Shown: positions 17,430 through 26,302 of the stretch, piece by piece | Position numbering within the stretch: position 1 is the first letter of the stretch | Layout: the number at the start of each line of letters is the position of its first letter | Source: Falcatimonas sp. MSJ-15 | GTDB lineage: Bacteria > Bacillota > Clostridia > Lachnospirales > Lachnospiraceae | Length of the DNA: 64,000 nt | Reading direction: 5' to 3' | NCBI RefSeq assembly: GCF_018918265.1 | Contig: NZ_JAHLQC010000005.1 | Span: 153,212 to 217,211, forward strand | Notes under the pieces: generated by a model | The model's input: the letters and a program-made list of their open reading frames with translations, nothing else | Database searches by the model: none | What the model was told of the DNA's origin: nothing | Position numbers and translations under genes: made by a program

Positions 17430-18071
17430 ATGTTACCAGAGAATTTGACACCAGAAGAAGCGGCTGAAAAAGCCAGTGAATATCAAAAACAGACCATGAT
17501 ATTCTGTATAGGAATGCTTTTTATTGCATTCGATTATTTTGTAAAAATAGGATCTTTTAATTTTGACTTGTTAACAGATCTTATCGGCTATGGATTAGTC
17601 TTTTCAACAATTAAAAAATTCCCTACGAGAAACAATTTATTCAAGAAACTTACCAAGTTTACAATAATTGGTCTGATTACATATATTGGTCAGGAGATAC
17701 TTATCAATGTCAATATAGGTATGTTTCATTATGCAATATATGGAATACTATCAGCAGTTGGAACTATGGCATTTATGTATCTTGGATTCTATATGATGGA
17801 AGGCATGATGCTTGAAGCTAAGATTAACAGAGCTTTAAAGAATATGCAGAATATGAGAGGTTCAGCTGTTATATTCGCAATAGTTGTTCTTGCTAATTTT
17901 ATTGATTATCTTATCGGTGATAAATTTGCTTCTATCTTATATCCTGTAATGCTTGCAGGAACAGTATATTTTCTTCTTACATTATATAACTGTAGCAAGA
18001 CAGCATATATATTAGAAGACAGACCATCTTATACAAGTAAAAAAGAAGAGATCGAAAATTTGAAAAAATAA
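17430..18071 (+). CDS. Multi-pass membrane protein of unknown function
   Basis: A 213-residue protein. A soluble N-terminus (PENLTPEEAAEKASEYQKQT) is followed by about six hydrophobic helices, for example MIFCIGMLFIAFDYFV, and a short charged C-terminus ending KKEEIENLKK. No family recognised. The ATG at 17430 has CAGGAGG at ideal spacing; the frame also contains an ATG at 17343 without a ribosome-binding site. It precedes the oligopeptide transporter operon by 93 bp and could be co-transcribed, but nothing in the sequence shows a functional link. Confidence 0.7.
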   Translation: MLPENLTPEEAAEKASEYQKQTMIFCIGMLFIAFDYFVKIGSFNFDLLTDLIGYGLVFSTIKKFPTRNNLFKKLTKFTIIGLITYIGQEILINVNIGMFHYAIYGILSAVGTMAFMYLGFYMMEGMMLEAKINRALKNMQNMRGSAVIFAIVVLANFIDYLIGDKFASILYPVMLAGTVYFLLTLYNCSKTAYILEDRPSYTSKKEEIENLKK

Positions 18072-18164
18072 AAAAATAAGAAAAAAGTGTTGATGTATAT
18101 CTGAATATAGTATACAATATACAAGACAATAGAATAATGAGAAGTAGAAGAAAGAGGAGAATAC

Positions 18165-19724
18165 ATGAAAAAAGCTAATTTTAATTTGAAAAAGAGCCTT
18201 TTAATGTTAATCACATTAACACTAACTGTTGCACTGTGCGCATGTGCAGGTGACAAGAACAATGACAATGAAGGAACATCTTCTGACGTAACTTCTCAGG
18301 CAGAACCTGTATATGGAGGTTCTGTAGTAGTAGGTGTACAACAGGAATTTGACAGTCTTGACCCACATTTAGCAACAGCGGCAGGAACTAAAGAAGTGTT
18401 GTTCAACATTTTTGAAGGCCTTGTTAAGGCAGATGCAGACGGAAATGTAGTTCCGGCGGTAGCAAGTAAATATGAGATATCAGATGATTTCTTAACTTAC
18501 ACATTTACATTAAGAGACGGTGTAAAGTTTCATAATGGCAATGCTGTTACTGCAGAAGATGTAAAATATTCACTTGAAAGATGTGCTGGTATATTAGATG
18601 GAACGCCATTAATAAAAGCACTAAGTGTAATTAAAGAGGTTAATATTGTGGACCAGTCAACAGTTGATGTTGTTCTTAAACAACCTGATACTGAATTAAT
18701 CAGCTATTTAACAGCAGCGATTATTCCAGCAGGTTATGATGAACAGGCAACAGCACCTGTAGGAACTGGTCCTTTTAAATTTGTGTCATATACACCACAG
18801 GAAGGTCTTGTTGTAGAGAAGAACGAAGACTACTATGTGGAAGGAATTCCATACCTTGATGAAGTAACATTTAAGATATGTTCGGATTCAGATGCAGCTA
18901 TGCTTGAATTAAAAGGCGGAACAATTGATGTTTTTTCACATTTAACATCAGAACAGGCTAACGAACTTTCAACAGATTTTAATATTGAATCTAATGGACA
19001 GAACCTTGTGCAGGGACTTTTTCTTAATAATGCAGAAGCTCCATTTGATAATGAAGATGTGAGAAAAGCTGTGAATTATGCAATATCTAATGAAGAGATT
19101 ATAAGCTTTGTATCAGGTGATGAAGGATATGCTCTAGGCTCATGTATGACACCTGGATTATCAGATTATTATGAAGATCTTAGTGATGCATATAAACAGG
19201 ATATAGGTAAAGCTAAAGAACTTCTTGCAAAAGCAGGTTATCCGGATGGATTTGATATGACAATTACTGTGCCGGCAAGTTATCAGTTCCACATGGATAC
19301 AGCACAGATAATTGTAGAACAGTTAAAAGCTGTTGGAATTAATGCAACAATTGAACCTATTGAATGGAGTGCATGGTTATCTGATGTATATACAGATAGA
19401 AAGTTCCAGTCAACAGTAATTGGTCTTGCAGGACAGCTTGCACCAGGATATCTTATAGCAAGATTCGAGACAAATGCACATAATAACTTTATTAATTTCT
19501 CAGATGCAGAGTTTGATGAAGTATGTGCAAAAGTATCTACAACAACAGATCAGAAAGTGAAGATTGAGAATTACAAACGTATGCAGGAGATTCTATCAGA
19601 AAAAGCTGCATCAGTATTTATTCAGGATCCACCACTTTTAGTTGCCATTAATAAGAAGCTTGCAGGATATAAAGCATATCCTATATATGTAACAGATATG
19701 GCATCATTATATTTTACTGAGTAA
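18165..19724 (+). CDS. Oligopeptide ABC transporter substrate-binding lipoprotein
   Basis: A 519-residue solute-binding protein of family 5 (DppA/OppA type). The N-terminus is a lipoprotein signal with lipobox L24-C-A-C27, so it is tethered to the outer face of the membrane. The mature part shows family-typical GGSVVVGVQQEFDSLDPH, the DGVKFHNGNAVTAEDVKYSL segment and TGPFKFVSYTPQEG. It binds peptides, or possibly nickel or glycosides; the substrate cannot be set from sequence. It begins a five-gene operon with two permeases and two ATPases. AGAGGAG lies just before the ATG. Confidence 0.93.
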   Translation: MKKANFNLKKSLLMLITLTLTVALCACAGDKNNDNEGTSSDVTSQAEPVYGGSVVVGVQQEFDSLDPHLATAAGTKEVLFNIFEGLVKADADGNVVPAVASKYEISDDFLTYTFTLRDGVKFHNGNAVTAEDVKYSLERCAGILDGTPLIKALSVIKEVNIVDQSTVDVVLKQPDTELISYLTAAIIPAGYDEQATAPVGTGPFKFVSYTPQEGLVVEKNEDYYVEGIPYLDEVTFKICSDSDAAMLELKGGTIDVFSHLTSEQANELSTDFNIESNGQNLVQGLFLNNAEAPFDNEDVRKAVNYAISNEEIISFVSGDEGYALGSCMTPGLSDYYEDLSDAYKQDIGKAKELLAKAGYPDGFDMTITVPASYQFHMDTAQIIVEQLKAVGINATIEPIEWSAWLSDVYTDRKFQSTVIGLAGQLAPGYLIARFETNAHNNFINFSDAEFDEVCAKVSTTTDQKVKIENYKRMQEILSEKAASVFIQDPPLLVAINKKLAGYKAYPIYVTDMASLYFTE

Positions 19725-19741
19725 AGAAAGGAGTGATTTCC

Positions 19742-20695
19742 GTGAAATTTTATCTAAAAAAAATATTTACACTCATTATTACATTGTTCATTATTTCGGG
19801 AATCACATTTTTTGTATTTGAGATAATACCCGGAGACAGAGTCCTTAATGTGTTAGGAACAGATGCGACACCTGAGATGGTAGAAGCGATGCGAGAAGAA
19901 CTTGGACTTAACAGACCGGTAACAGTAAGATATGCCGATTGGCTTAAGGATGCTGTAAAGGGAGATTTTGGAACATCTTATAATTATTCAGTAGAAGTAT
20001 CATCACTTTTAAAAGACAAGCTGCCAGTAACACTTACACTGGCAGCGATGTCTCTCATACTTATTATATTTATCTCTTTTCCACTTGGCATATTATGGGC
20101 ATCAGTTAAGAAACCGGGAGGGAGAAAAGATACAATAGTTGGAATACTGTCACAGATTATAATGTCAATTCCGTCATTTTTCCTGGGAATAATTATTATA
20201 TGGGTACTTGGAATTATACTTAAAGTGTTTGCACCAGGAGGATATATAAGCTATTCAAAAGACATGACAGGGTTTATAAAATATATGTTTTTCCCGGCTG
20301 TTACAATAGCTATATCAAAGAGCGCACAGGTTGTAAGATTCCTTCGTAATTCGCTTATCAAAGAGAAAAAAGCTGATTATGTAAGGACAGCATATAGTAA
20401 AGGTGCAACACCAAAGAAAGTTATGTATGGACATGTTCTTCGTAATGGAATGATTCCGGTAGTAACATTTCTTGGAACAATTGTTGCAGATGTAATGGCT
20501 GGAAGTATAGTTGTTGAACAGGTATATTCAGTTCCGGGAATTGGACGCCTGCTTATTACATCCATATCAACAAGAGATTTTCCGGTTGTACAGGCCATAA
20601 TACTATATATAGTATTTATAATAATAATTGTGAACTTTGTGGTTGATATGTTGTATCAGTTATTAGATCCAAGAATATCGCAGGGACATAGATGA
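19742..20695 (+). CDS. Oligopeptide ABC transporter permease (DppB/OppB type)
   Basis: A 317-residue inner membrane subunit with about six transmembrane helices. Family features are the N-terminal FVFEIIPGDRVLNVLG, the ELGLNRPVTVRYADWL segment, the EAA-like cytoplasmic loop with RTAYSKGATPKKVMYGHVL, and the LYQLLDPRI C-terminus. GTG at 19742 follows AAAGGAG with correct spacing; a GTG at 19733 overlaps that site. It lies 17 bp after the binding-protein gene. The 108-bp gap to the next permease contains two imperfect copies of a GATAACTTA...GTA..ATA.ACAGATAT stretch. Confidence 0.93.
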   Translation: MKFYLKKIFTLIITLFIISGITFFVFEIIPGDRVLNVLGTDATPEMVEAMREELGLNRPVTVRYADWLKDAVKGDFGTSYNYSVEVSSLLKDKLPVTLTLAAMSLILIIFISFPLGILWASVKKPGGRKDTIVGILSQIIMSIPSFFLGIIIIWVLGIILKVFAPGGYISYSKDMTGFIKYMFFPAVTIAISKSAQVVRFLRNSLIKEKKADYVRTAYSKGATPKKVMYGHVLRNGMIPVVTFLGTIVADVMAGSIVVEQVYSVPGIGRLLITSISTRDFPVVQAIILYIVFIIIIVNFVVDMLYQLLDPRISQGHR

Positions 20696-20803
20696 TAACT
20701 TATATGTACAATATACAGATGTAGTGGTTAAGATACCAGAGAAAGTAATGATAACTTAAAATAACATATATGTATAATAGACAGATATGGGAGAATATAG
20801 AAT

Positions 20804-21610
20804 ATGCGTAAGAATAAAAAAATAGACAGTTTCATATTAGCAGGAGGTCTGATAATTGTTATACTGATGCTTCTTAGTTTAATAGGATTTTTTTATACAC
20901 CGTATGAACCTAATAAGATGGATGCAGCATCTAAGTTCTTAGCACCATCATTAAAACACTTTATGGGAACAGATCATTTTGGAAGAGATATATTCTCAAG
21001 AGTTATGAAAGGGCTTGGAACAACAGCTACAGTAGGATTGTCAATTGTTGTGATAAGCGGTACGGCAGGAGCTATTCTTGGACTTTTAACAGGATATTTT
21101 GGCGGTATTGCTGATGAGATAATAATGAGAATATGTGATATGATTAATGGTTTTCCGAGTATTCTGCTTGCACTTGTATTTATAAGTGTATTAGGTTCTG
21201 GAATCACCAATGTAATATTAGCACTTGGAATTATATATATTCCCAGCTTTACAAGAATAGTGAGAAGTGAGACGATAAAATATCGTAATTATGATTTTGT
21301 AAAATCAGCACGACTTATGGGTGTTGGAAGTATACGTATAATGTTTGTGCATATCTTCCCAAATATATTTTCAACATTCCTGGCATCAGTTACGGTAGGT
21401 ATTAACAATGCTATACTTGCAGAAGCAGGAATGAGTTATCTTGGAATAGGTGTTAATCCACCGGCAGCAAGTCTTGGAAGCATGCTCTCAGATGCACAGG
21501 CATATCTTCAAAGTGCACCATGGTATGCTCTTGGACCGGGGCTTACAATTATATTAATGATACTTGGATTTAGTCTTTTAAGTGAAGGTATAAGGAGAAG
21601 TTCATGTTAA
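20804..21610 (+). CDS. Oligopeptide ABC transporter permease (DppC/OppC type)
   Basis: A 268-residue membrane subunit partnering the DppB-like permease. Family motifs are HFMGTDHFGRDIFSRVMKG, the periplasmic entry loop, and the EAA loop KSARLMGVGSIRIMFVHIFP; the SYLGIGVNPPAASLG segment lies near the end. The stop overlaps the next gene's start by 7 bases, so translation is coupled to the ATPase gene. Confidence 0.93.
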   Translation: MRKNKKIDSFILAGGLIIVILMLLSLIGFFYTPYEPNKMDAASKFLAPSLKHFMGTDHFGRDIFSRVMKGLGTTATVGLSIVVISGTAGAILGLLTGYFGGIADEIIMRICDMINGFPSILLALVFISVLGSGITNVILALGIIYIPSFTRIVRSETIKYRNYDFVKSARLMGVGSIRIMFVHIFPNIFSTFLASVTVGINNAILAEAGMSYLGIGVNPPAASLGSMLSDAQAYLQSAPWYALGPGLTIILMILGFSLLSEGIRRSSC

Positions 21611-22431
21611 GAGTTTCAGATTTGAGAATAAAAACTAAAAACAAAGAAATTGTAAAAGGTATCTCTTTTACTGTTAAAGATGGAGAGATTGTTGGGATTG
21701 TTGGAGAATCAGGATCAGGAAAGACTCTTACAGCATTATCAGTTGCTGATCTCTTACCGGAAGGTGTAAGTGCACAAGGAAGTATAGAACTTGACAATGA
21801 TAAGAATATGTTAGAAATGTCAGAGACTGAACTTCGCAGCATAAAGGGTGATAAGATAGGAATGATATTTCAAGAGCCTATGACATCGCTTAATCCTACA
21901 ATGAGAATAGGAAGACAGGTAATAGAACCACTTGTTATACACAAGAAGACAGATAAGAAACTTATGAAGTATATGGCAGTATCTATGCTTGAAGCAGTCG
22001 GACTTGAAGATGCAGAAGAGATATGCAATAAATATCCACATGAATTAAGTGGTGGAATGAGACAGAGAGTTATGATTGCAATGGCAATGATTAACGAACC
22101 AAGCCTGTTAATAGCAGATGAACCAACAACAGCACTTGATGTTGTTGTACAAAAACAGATAATAGATCTTATTAAGAAGATTAATGAAGATAATAACACT
22201 TCAGTTATATTCATTACACACAATCTTAAGCTTGTAAGACAATTCTGTGATAAAGTACTTGTAATGAAGGACGGCATGATTGTTGAACAAGGCACACCAG
22301 AGAGAATATTTAACGAACCAAAAGAGCAATATACAAGAGAGCTGATTAATGCAATTCCTGTACGTACACGAAGAAAAGTGCAAAAGCAGGAGAAACTAGA
22401 GAATGAGAAAGTGGTGGCTGTTAATGAGTAA
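21604..22431 (+). CDS. Oligopeptide ABC transporter ATP-binding protein (DppD/OppD type)
   Basis: A 275-residue ATPase. Walker A is GESGSGKT, the Q-loop region is GMIFQEPMTSLNP, the signature is ELSGGMRQR, and Walker B is LLIADEPTTALD with a following His switch (ITHN). It powers the importer together with the second ATPase. The C-terminal extension (INAIPVRTRRK) is the short form of the OppD-type tail, without the cysteine cluster seen in some members. It overlaps both neighbouring genes. Confidence 0.93.
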   Translation: MLRVSDLRIKTKNKEIVKGISFTVKDGEIVGIVGESGSGKTLTALSVADLLPEGVSAQGSIELDNDKNMLEMSETELRSIKGDKIGMIFQEPMTSLNPTMRIGRQVIEPLVIHKKTDKKLMKYMAVSMLEAVGLEDAEEICNKYPHELSGGMRQRVMIAMAMINEPSLLIADEPTTALDVVVQKQIIDLIKKINEDNNTSVIFITHNLKLVRQFCDKVLVMKDGMIVEQGTPERIFNEPKEQYTRELINAIPVRTRRKVQKQEKLENEKVVAVNE

Positions 22432-23149
22432 TGTACTTGAAGTAAGAGATCTGTATGTTGGATATTATAATAAGAAGAAACTTTTTGAACCGGCCCAGTA
22501 CAAAGAAGTGTTAAAAGATATAACATTTGATATAAGAGAGAATGAGATTATGGGGCTTGTAGGACAAAGCGGATGTGGTAAGACTACTCTTTCTAAGGCA
22601 ATACTTGGCGTGATTCCATATAAAAGTGGTGATATAAAGCATATGACAACACGACCACAGATGATATTTCAAGATCCATATAGCTCACTTAATCCAGTAA
22701 AAAAAATAGGCTGGATTCTTGAAGAACCACTAAAAGTAATTGGCGGTTATACAAAGGCAGAGAGAAAAGATAAAGCAATCTGGATGCTTGAAAAAGTTGG
22801 ACTTAGTGGAGATTATTATAACAGACTTCCAAAAGAATTAAGTGGTGGACAGAGGCAGAGAATAAGTATCGGACAGGCACTTATGCAGAATCCCGGATTT
22901 ATTATTGCAGATGAACCAGTATCAGCACTTGATGTTACTGTACAGGCACAGATTATGGATCTTTTGCTTGAATTAAAAGAAGAGATGAAGTTATCATATC
23001 TGTTTATATCACATGATATAGATGTTATATATCAGATGTGCGACAGAGTAATGGTACTTAATAATGGTGAGATTGTAGAGATGGGTGAAGTTACACAGGT
23101 GCTTGATAACCCAAAAGACAGTTATACTAAGATGTTAGTCTCATTATAA
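22424..23149 (+). CDS. Oligopeptide ABC transporter ATP-binding protein (DppF/OppF type)
   Basis: A 241-residue ATPase, second of the pair. Walker A is GQSGCGKT, then QMIFQDPYSSLNP, ELSGGQRQR and FIIADEPVSALD. The start is taken as the ATG at 22424 (MSNVLEVRDLYVGYY) overlapping the previous stop (ATGAGTAA), with AAGTGGTGG upstream; an ATG at 22403 would add seven residues. Length is at the short end of the family, as the usual C-terminal OppC_C tail is missing. It is the last gene of the importer operon. Confidence 0.92.
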   Translation: MSNVLEVRDLYVGYYNKKKLFEPAQYKEVLKDITFDIRENEIMGLVGQSGCGKTTLSKAILGVIPYKSGDIKHMTTRPQMIFQDPYSSLNPVKKIGWILEEPLKVIGGYTKAERKDKAIWMLEKVGLSGDYYNRLPKELSGGQRQRISIGQALMQNPGFIIADEPVSALDVTVQAQIMDLLLELKEEMKLSYLFISHDIDVIYQMCDRVMVLNNGEIVEMGEVTQVLDNPKDSYTKMLVSL

Positions 23150-23253
23150 AAATCATACATATTACAAAACCTCTTGTAATAAATTACTGTATTATGTAGA
23201 ACTGTATTGATAGTATTAAGTTTGAAGTGATGTTTAACGATATAGACACAAAT

Positions 23254-23304
23254 GAGATAATATAGTAAACGAGATAATATAGTAAACAAGATAATATAGT
23301 AAAT
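23254..23304 (+). repeat. 17-bp tandem repeat, three copies
   Basis: Units GAGATAATATAGTAAAC at 23254 and 23271, and a variant starting at 23288, just upstream of a small ORF. Confidence 0.85.
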
Positions 23305-23324
23305 AAGACAAGGGGTTTGGTAAT

Positions 23325-23522
23325 ATGGAACAGAATGTAAAAATACCTGATGGTTTTAATATGTATTATATGTCAGACTATGCATATATTGCGAATATAA
23401 GAGATGCAGAGATTATAACAGGAAACAGAAAAGATGATATACTTGAGAGATATCAGGAGTTTGTTAATATGCGAGATGAACATCCGGATTATTATTGTGA
23501 ATTAGCATGTGGACTATTATAA
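23325..23522 (+). CDS. Small protein of unknown function (65 residues)
   Basis: A 65-residue acidic protein beginning MEQNVKIPDGFNMYYMSDY and ending CELACGLL. AAGGGG lies 10-12 bases before the ATG. Codon use matches the neighbours, so it is probably real, but I recognise no family. It lies between a 17-bp and a 36-bp tandem repeat array. Confidence 0.55.
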   Translation: MEQNVKIPDGFNMYYMSDYAYIANIRDAEIITGNRKDDILERYQEFVNMRDEHPDYYCELACGLL

Positions 23523-23546
23523 TGTGCTAAGATTCTATATATGCAA

Positions 23547-23790
23547 GGGTAGAAAGTACTTTAAAGGGTACTTTATTAAAGAGCATTAAAAGTGTTTTAA
23601 AGAGTATTTTATTAAAGAGCATTAAAATTGCTTTAAAGAGTACTTCATTAAAGAGCATTAAAATTGCTTTAAAGAGTACTTCATTAAAGAGTATTAAAAT
23701 TGCTTTAAAGAGTACTTCATTAAAGAGTATTAAAATTGCTTTAAAGAGTACTTTATTAAAAGGTATTAAAAGGGTGTTAAAAGAATTTTT
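23547..23790 (+). repeat. 36-bp tandem repeat, about six and a half copies
   Basis: The unit reads TTAAAGAGCATTAAAATTGC, then TTTAAAGAGTACTTCA. The GAGCATT/GAGTATT anchor recurs at 23581, 23617, 23653, 23689 and 23725, exactly 36 bp apart, with decayed units at both ends. There is no unique spacer, so it is not CRISPR. It fills the gap between the small ORF and the tRNA promoter; nothing else is seen there. Confidence 0.9.
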
Positions 23791-23809
23791 GAAAAAATGA
23801 AAAAAGTGC

Positions 23810-23838
23810 TTGCATTATTACACACATTAGTATATAAT
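23810..23838 (+). promoter_or_regulatory. tRNA-Gln promoter
   Basis: TTGCAT (23810-23815), a 17-bp spacer and TATAAT (23833-23838), 14 bp upstream of the mature tRNA 5' end. Confidence 0.75.
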
Positions 23839-23852
23839 AGTCATTGTTGCGA

Positions 23853-23925
23853 TGGGCTATAGCCAAACGGTAAGGCACTGGACTCTGACTCCAGCATTGT
23901 GCAGGTTCGAATCCTGCTAGCCCAG
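23853..23925 (+). tRNA. tRNA-Gln (CTG anticodon)
   Basis: A 73-nt cloverleaf. Acceptor TGGGCTA pairs with TAGCCCA. The anticodon stem CTGGA/TCCAG holds loop CTCTGAC, giving anticodon CTG, which reads CAG. The T loop is GTTCGAATC with a GCAGG/CCTGC stem. CCA is not encoded. Confidence 0.95.
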
Positions 23926-23946
23926 TTTATATTGTTATTTGAAAAA

Positions 23947-23985
23947 CTTTAATTGTTAGTGTCGCTAATGATTAAAGATTTTTTT
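23947..23985 (+). terminator. Terminator after tRNA-Gln
   Basis: CTTTAATTGTTAG (23947-23959) pairs with CTAATGATTAAAG (23965-23977), two G-T wobbles and a TGTCG loop, followed by a T run. Confidence 0.75.
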
Positions 23986-24028
23986 CTTTAAAGATATTTA
24001 TTCATAGACAATCGAGTTTTTCTTATTT

Positions 24029-24114
24029 GGAGTGGTATCGAAGTGGCCGTAACGAGACTGATTCGAAATCAGTTGAACCGCAAGGTTCCGTGGGTTCGAA
24101 TCCCACCCACTCCG
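24029..24114 (+). tRNA. tRNA-Ser (CGA anticodon)
   Basis: An 86-nt class II tRNA. Acceptor GGAGTGG pairs with CCACTCC. The anticodon stem ACTGA/TCAGT holds loop TTCGAAA, anticodon CGA. A long variable arm (GAACCGCAAGGTTC) and T loop GTTCGAATC follow. CCA is not encoded. It lies after the tRNA-Gln terminator, so it may have its own unseen promoter. Confidence 0.95.
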
Positions 24115-24188
24115 TTTATCCAAGAGCAATTAATAGAAGAGAGATGTATGCTTATATAAGGATATATTTCAGGAAAAGAGGAAATGTA

Positions 24189-24890
24189 ATGTATACGTTT
24201 AAGAGCCGTGTAAGATATAGTGAAGTAGACAGTAACTGTTTGATGAAATTATCATCAATAGTCAATTATATGCAAGATTGTAGTAATTTTCATTCACAGG
24301 ACATAGGAATAACTGTTGATAGCATGAAGAAGGAAAAAAAGGCATGGTATCTTACATCGTGGCAGATAGAGATAATAAGAAGACCGGAATTATTTGAACA
24401 TATAACTATAGGTACACTTGCTTATGGGTTTGACGCATTCTTTGGATATCGTAATTTTTTTATAAAAGATGAGAAAGATAATATTATTGTAAAAGCTAAT
24501 TCTATATGGGTATATATGGATCTTAATACAATGAGACCATATAGGATAGATAATGAGACAGCACAGAGATTTGGTATAGAAGATAAGCTTGATATGAATT
24601 ACGAATCAAGGAAGATAAAGAGACCGGAAGTGCTTGATAAGCGAGATGAGATTAGAGTTACATATGAACAGATAGATACTAACGGACATATGAATAATGA
24701 ACAGTATATAAGTGTGGCATACAGCCAGATACCTTATGATACGCAGGTTAAGACTATAAGAGCAGAATATAAGATATCAGCAAAACTTGATGATATTATA
24801 GTTCCATATGTCGTTCATGAGAATGATGTATGGACAGTAGAACTTAGAAATTTGGAGAATAAACTTTATGCTATTGTACAGTTTTTATAA
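24189..24890 (+). CDS. Acyl-ACP thioesterase (FatA/FatB type)
   Basis: A 233-residue double hot-dog thioesterase that releases fatty acids from acyl carrier protein in the cytoplasm. N-terminal hot-dog features are RYSEVDSNCLMKLSSIVNYMQD and WYLTSWQIEI; the second repeat contains VTYEQIDTNGHMNNEQYI, which holds the catalytic Asn/His-type residues of the family. I chose the ATG at 24189 (MYTFKSRVRYSE) with GAGGAAA upstream; an ATG at 24144 adds 15 residues with no family match. It starts 75 bp after tRNA-Ser. Confidence 0.88.
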   Translation: MYTFKSRVRYSEVDSNCLMKLSSIVNYMQDCSNFHSQDIGITVDSMKKEKKAWYLTSWQIEIIRRPELFEHITIGTLAYGFDAFFGYRNFFIKDEKDNIIVKANSIWVYMDLNTMRPYRIDNETAQRFGIEDKLDMNYESRKIKRPEVLDKRDEIRVTYEQIDTNGHMNNEQYISVAYSQIPYDTQVKTIRAEYKISAKLDDIIVPYVVHENDVWTVELRNLENKLYAIVQFL

Positions 24891-24919
24891 GAACAACAAT
24901 AGGTAGAATCGGAGGAAAT

Positions 24920-25765
24920 ATGATAGAATTAGGAAAAATTCAGACACTTGAGATTGTAAAAGAAACTGAATTTGGTGTATACCTTGGAGATGGAATTAAT
25001 CGTGAAGAGAGAATACTGCTTCCTAAGAAAAATGTAGAAAAAGGCAGTAAGATTGGTGATAAGATAGAAGTATTTGTATACAGGGATTCAGAGGACAGAC
25101 TTATAGCAACAACTAAGCATCCGCTTATAACACTTGGTGAGACAGCAGTATTAAAAGTTACAGATACAGGTAAACTTGGAGCATTCTTAGATTGGGGACT
25201 TGAAAAAGATCTTTTTTTACCATTTAAGCAGCAGACAGTTAAGGCATATCCGGGTGAAGAATATATAGTTGCTTTATATATAGATAAATCAAACAGACTT
25301 TGTGCGACAATGAATGTATATGATTATCTTAATACAGATAGTCCATATAAGAAGGATGACAAAGTAGAAGGAATAATATATAATATAAACGATAGCTATG
25401 GAGCGTTTGTTGCCGTTGATGACAAATATAACGGAATGATATACAAGACAGAACTTACACCGGAGTTGAATGTTGGAGACAGACTTACACTTAGAGTAGT
25501 GAAAGTAAGAGAAGATGGTAAGCTTGAACTTAGTACAAGACAAAGAGCGTATCTTCAGATTGATGCAGATGCCGAGAAGATCCTAAAAGTTATTGATGAA
25601 TATGATGGAATTCTCCCATTTACAGAGAAAGCTTCACCTGAGGCAGTAAAGCGAGTTTTTGGAATGTCAAAAGCAGCTTTTAAAAGAGCTATCGGCAGAT
25701 TACTTAAAGAGGACAGAATAATTGTTCGTGAGAAATCAATAGTGAGAAAACAGGAGGACCAGTAA
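24920..25765 (+). CDS. cvfB: CvfB-family S1 RNA-binding protein
   Basis: A 281-residue cytoplasmic protein. It has tandem S1-like OB folds (about 1-62, 68-135 and 145-210, the last with SYGAFVAVDDKYNGMI) and a C-terminal winged helix (about 225-281, with FGMSKAAFKRAIGRLLKEDRI). This is the domain order of CvfB, a regulator first noted for virulence effects in Staphylococcus and thought to bind RNA. The ATG follows CGGAGGAAA. The TAA overlaps the ATG of the RidA gene by one base. Confidence 0.92.
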   Translation: MIELGKIQTLEIVKETEFGVYLGDGINREERILLPKKNVEKGSKIGDKIEVFVYRDSEDRLIATTKHPLITLGETAVLKVTDTGKLGAFLDWGLEKDLFLPFKQQTVKAYPGEEYIVALYIDKSNRLCATMNVYDYLNTDSPYKKDDKVEGIIYNINDSYGAFVAVDDKYNGMIYKTELTPELNVGDRLTLRVVKVREDGKLELSTRQRAYLQIDADAEKILKVIDEYDGILPFTEKASPEAVKRVFGMSKAAFKRAIGRLLKEDRIIVREKSIVRKQEDQ

Positions 25766-26139
25766 TGAAAACAATAATCAGTACAGAAAAAGCACCAGGA
25801 GCAATCGGACCATATTCACAGGCAATAGAAGTTAATGGTCTTGTATTTACATCAGGAGTAATTCCAGTAGTACCAGAGACAGGAGTAATTCCTGAAGGAA
25901 TTGAAGCACAGGCAGATCAGGCAATTAAGAATCTTGTTGAACTTGTTAAAGCTTCAGGTTCAACAGCAGAAAAAGTAATTAAGACAACAGTATTTATTAA
26001 GAACATGAATGATTTTGCTAAAGTTAATGAAATTTATGCAAAGTATTTTACAGAGAATTTCCCTGCACGTTCATGTGTTGAAGTTGCAAGACTTCCAAAA
26101 GATGTTTTAATCGAGATTGAAGCAATCGCAATGAAATAA
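25765..26139 (+). CDS. RidA family reactive enamine/imine deaminase
   Basis: A 124-residue protein of the YjgF/YER057c/UK114 family, a trimer that hydrolyses reactive 2-aminoacrylate-type imines. The motifs IGPYSQAIEVNGLVFTSG, KTTVFIKNM and ARSCVEVARLPKDVLIEIEA, with the conserved Arg and Glu, are all present. It is co-translated with cvfB (TAATG). Length is normal for the family. Confidence 0.95.
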   Translation: MKTIISTEKAPGAIGPYSQAIEVNGLVFTSGVIPVVPETGVIPEGIEAQADQAIKNLVELVKASGSTAEKVIKTTVFIKNMNDFAKVNEIYAKYFTENFPARSCVEVARLPKDVLIEIEAIAMK

Positions 26140-26165
26140 TAGATTAATAACATATATTATAACAG

Positions 26166-26209
26166 CACCGTTTCCAGACAGAGATAACAGACTCATGCTG
26201 GAAGCGGTG
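26166..26209 (+). terminator. Hairpin after ridA
   Basis: CACCGTTTCCAG (26166-26177) pairs with CTGGAAGCGGTG (26198-26209), with one G-T wobble. No clear T run follows, so termination may be weak. Confidence 0.5.
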
Positions 26210-26302
26210 TATTAATATATAGACAAGGTTAATACTGAGTGTAAGAATTGTATATTATGGTGGTTGCTTACACTGGATACATTAATATGAGGAGATGAGA
26301 AG

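Noticed and set aside
23547..23790. Possible CRISPR array (36-bp repeats)
   Set aside because: Units are directly contiguous with no unique spacers and no cas genes are present. The same holds for the 46-bp array at 10635.
24027..24188. Extended N-terminus of the acyl-ACP thioesterase
   Set aside because: The upstream frame runs through the tRNA-Ser gene; the ATG at 24189 with its own ribosome-binding site matches the family start.
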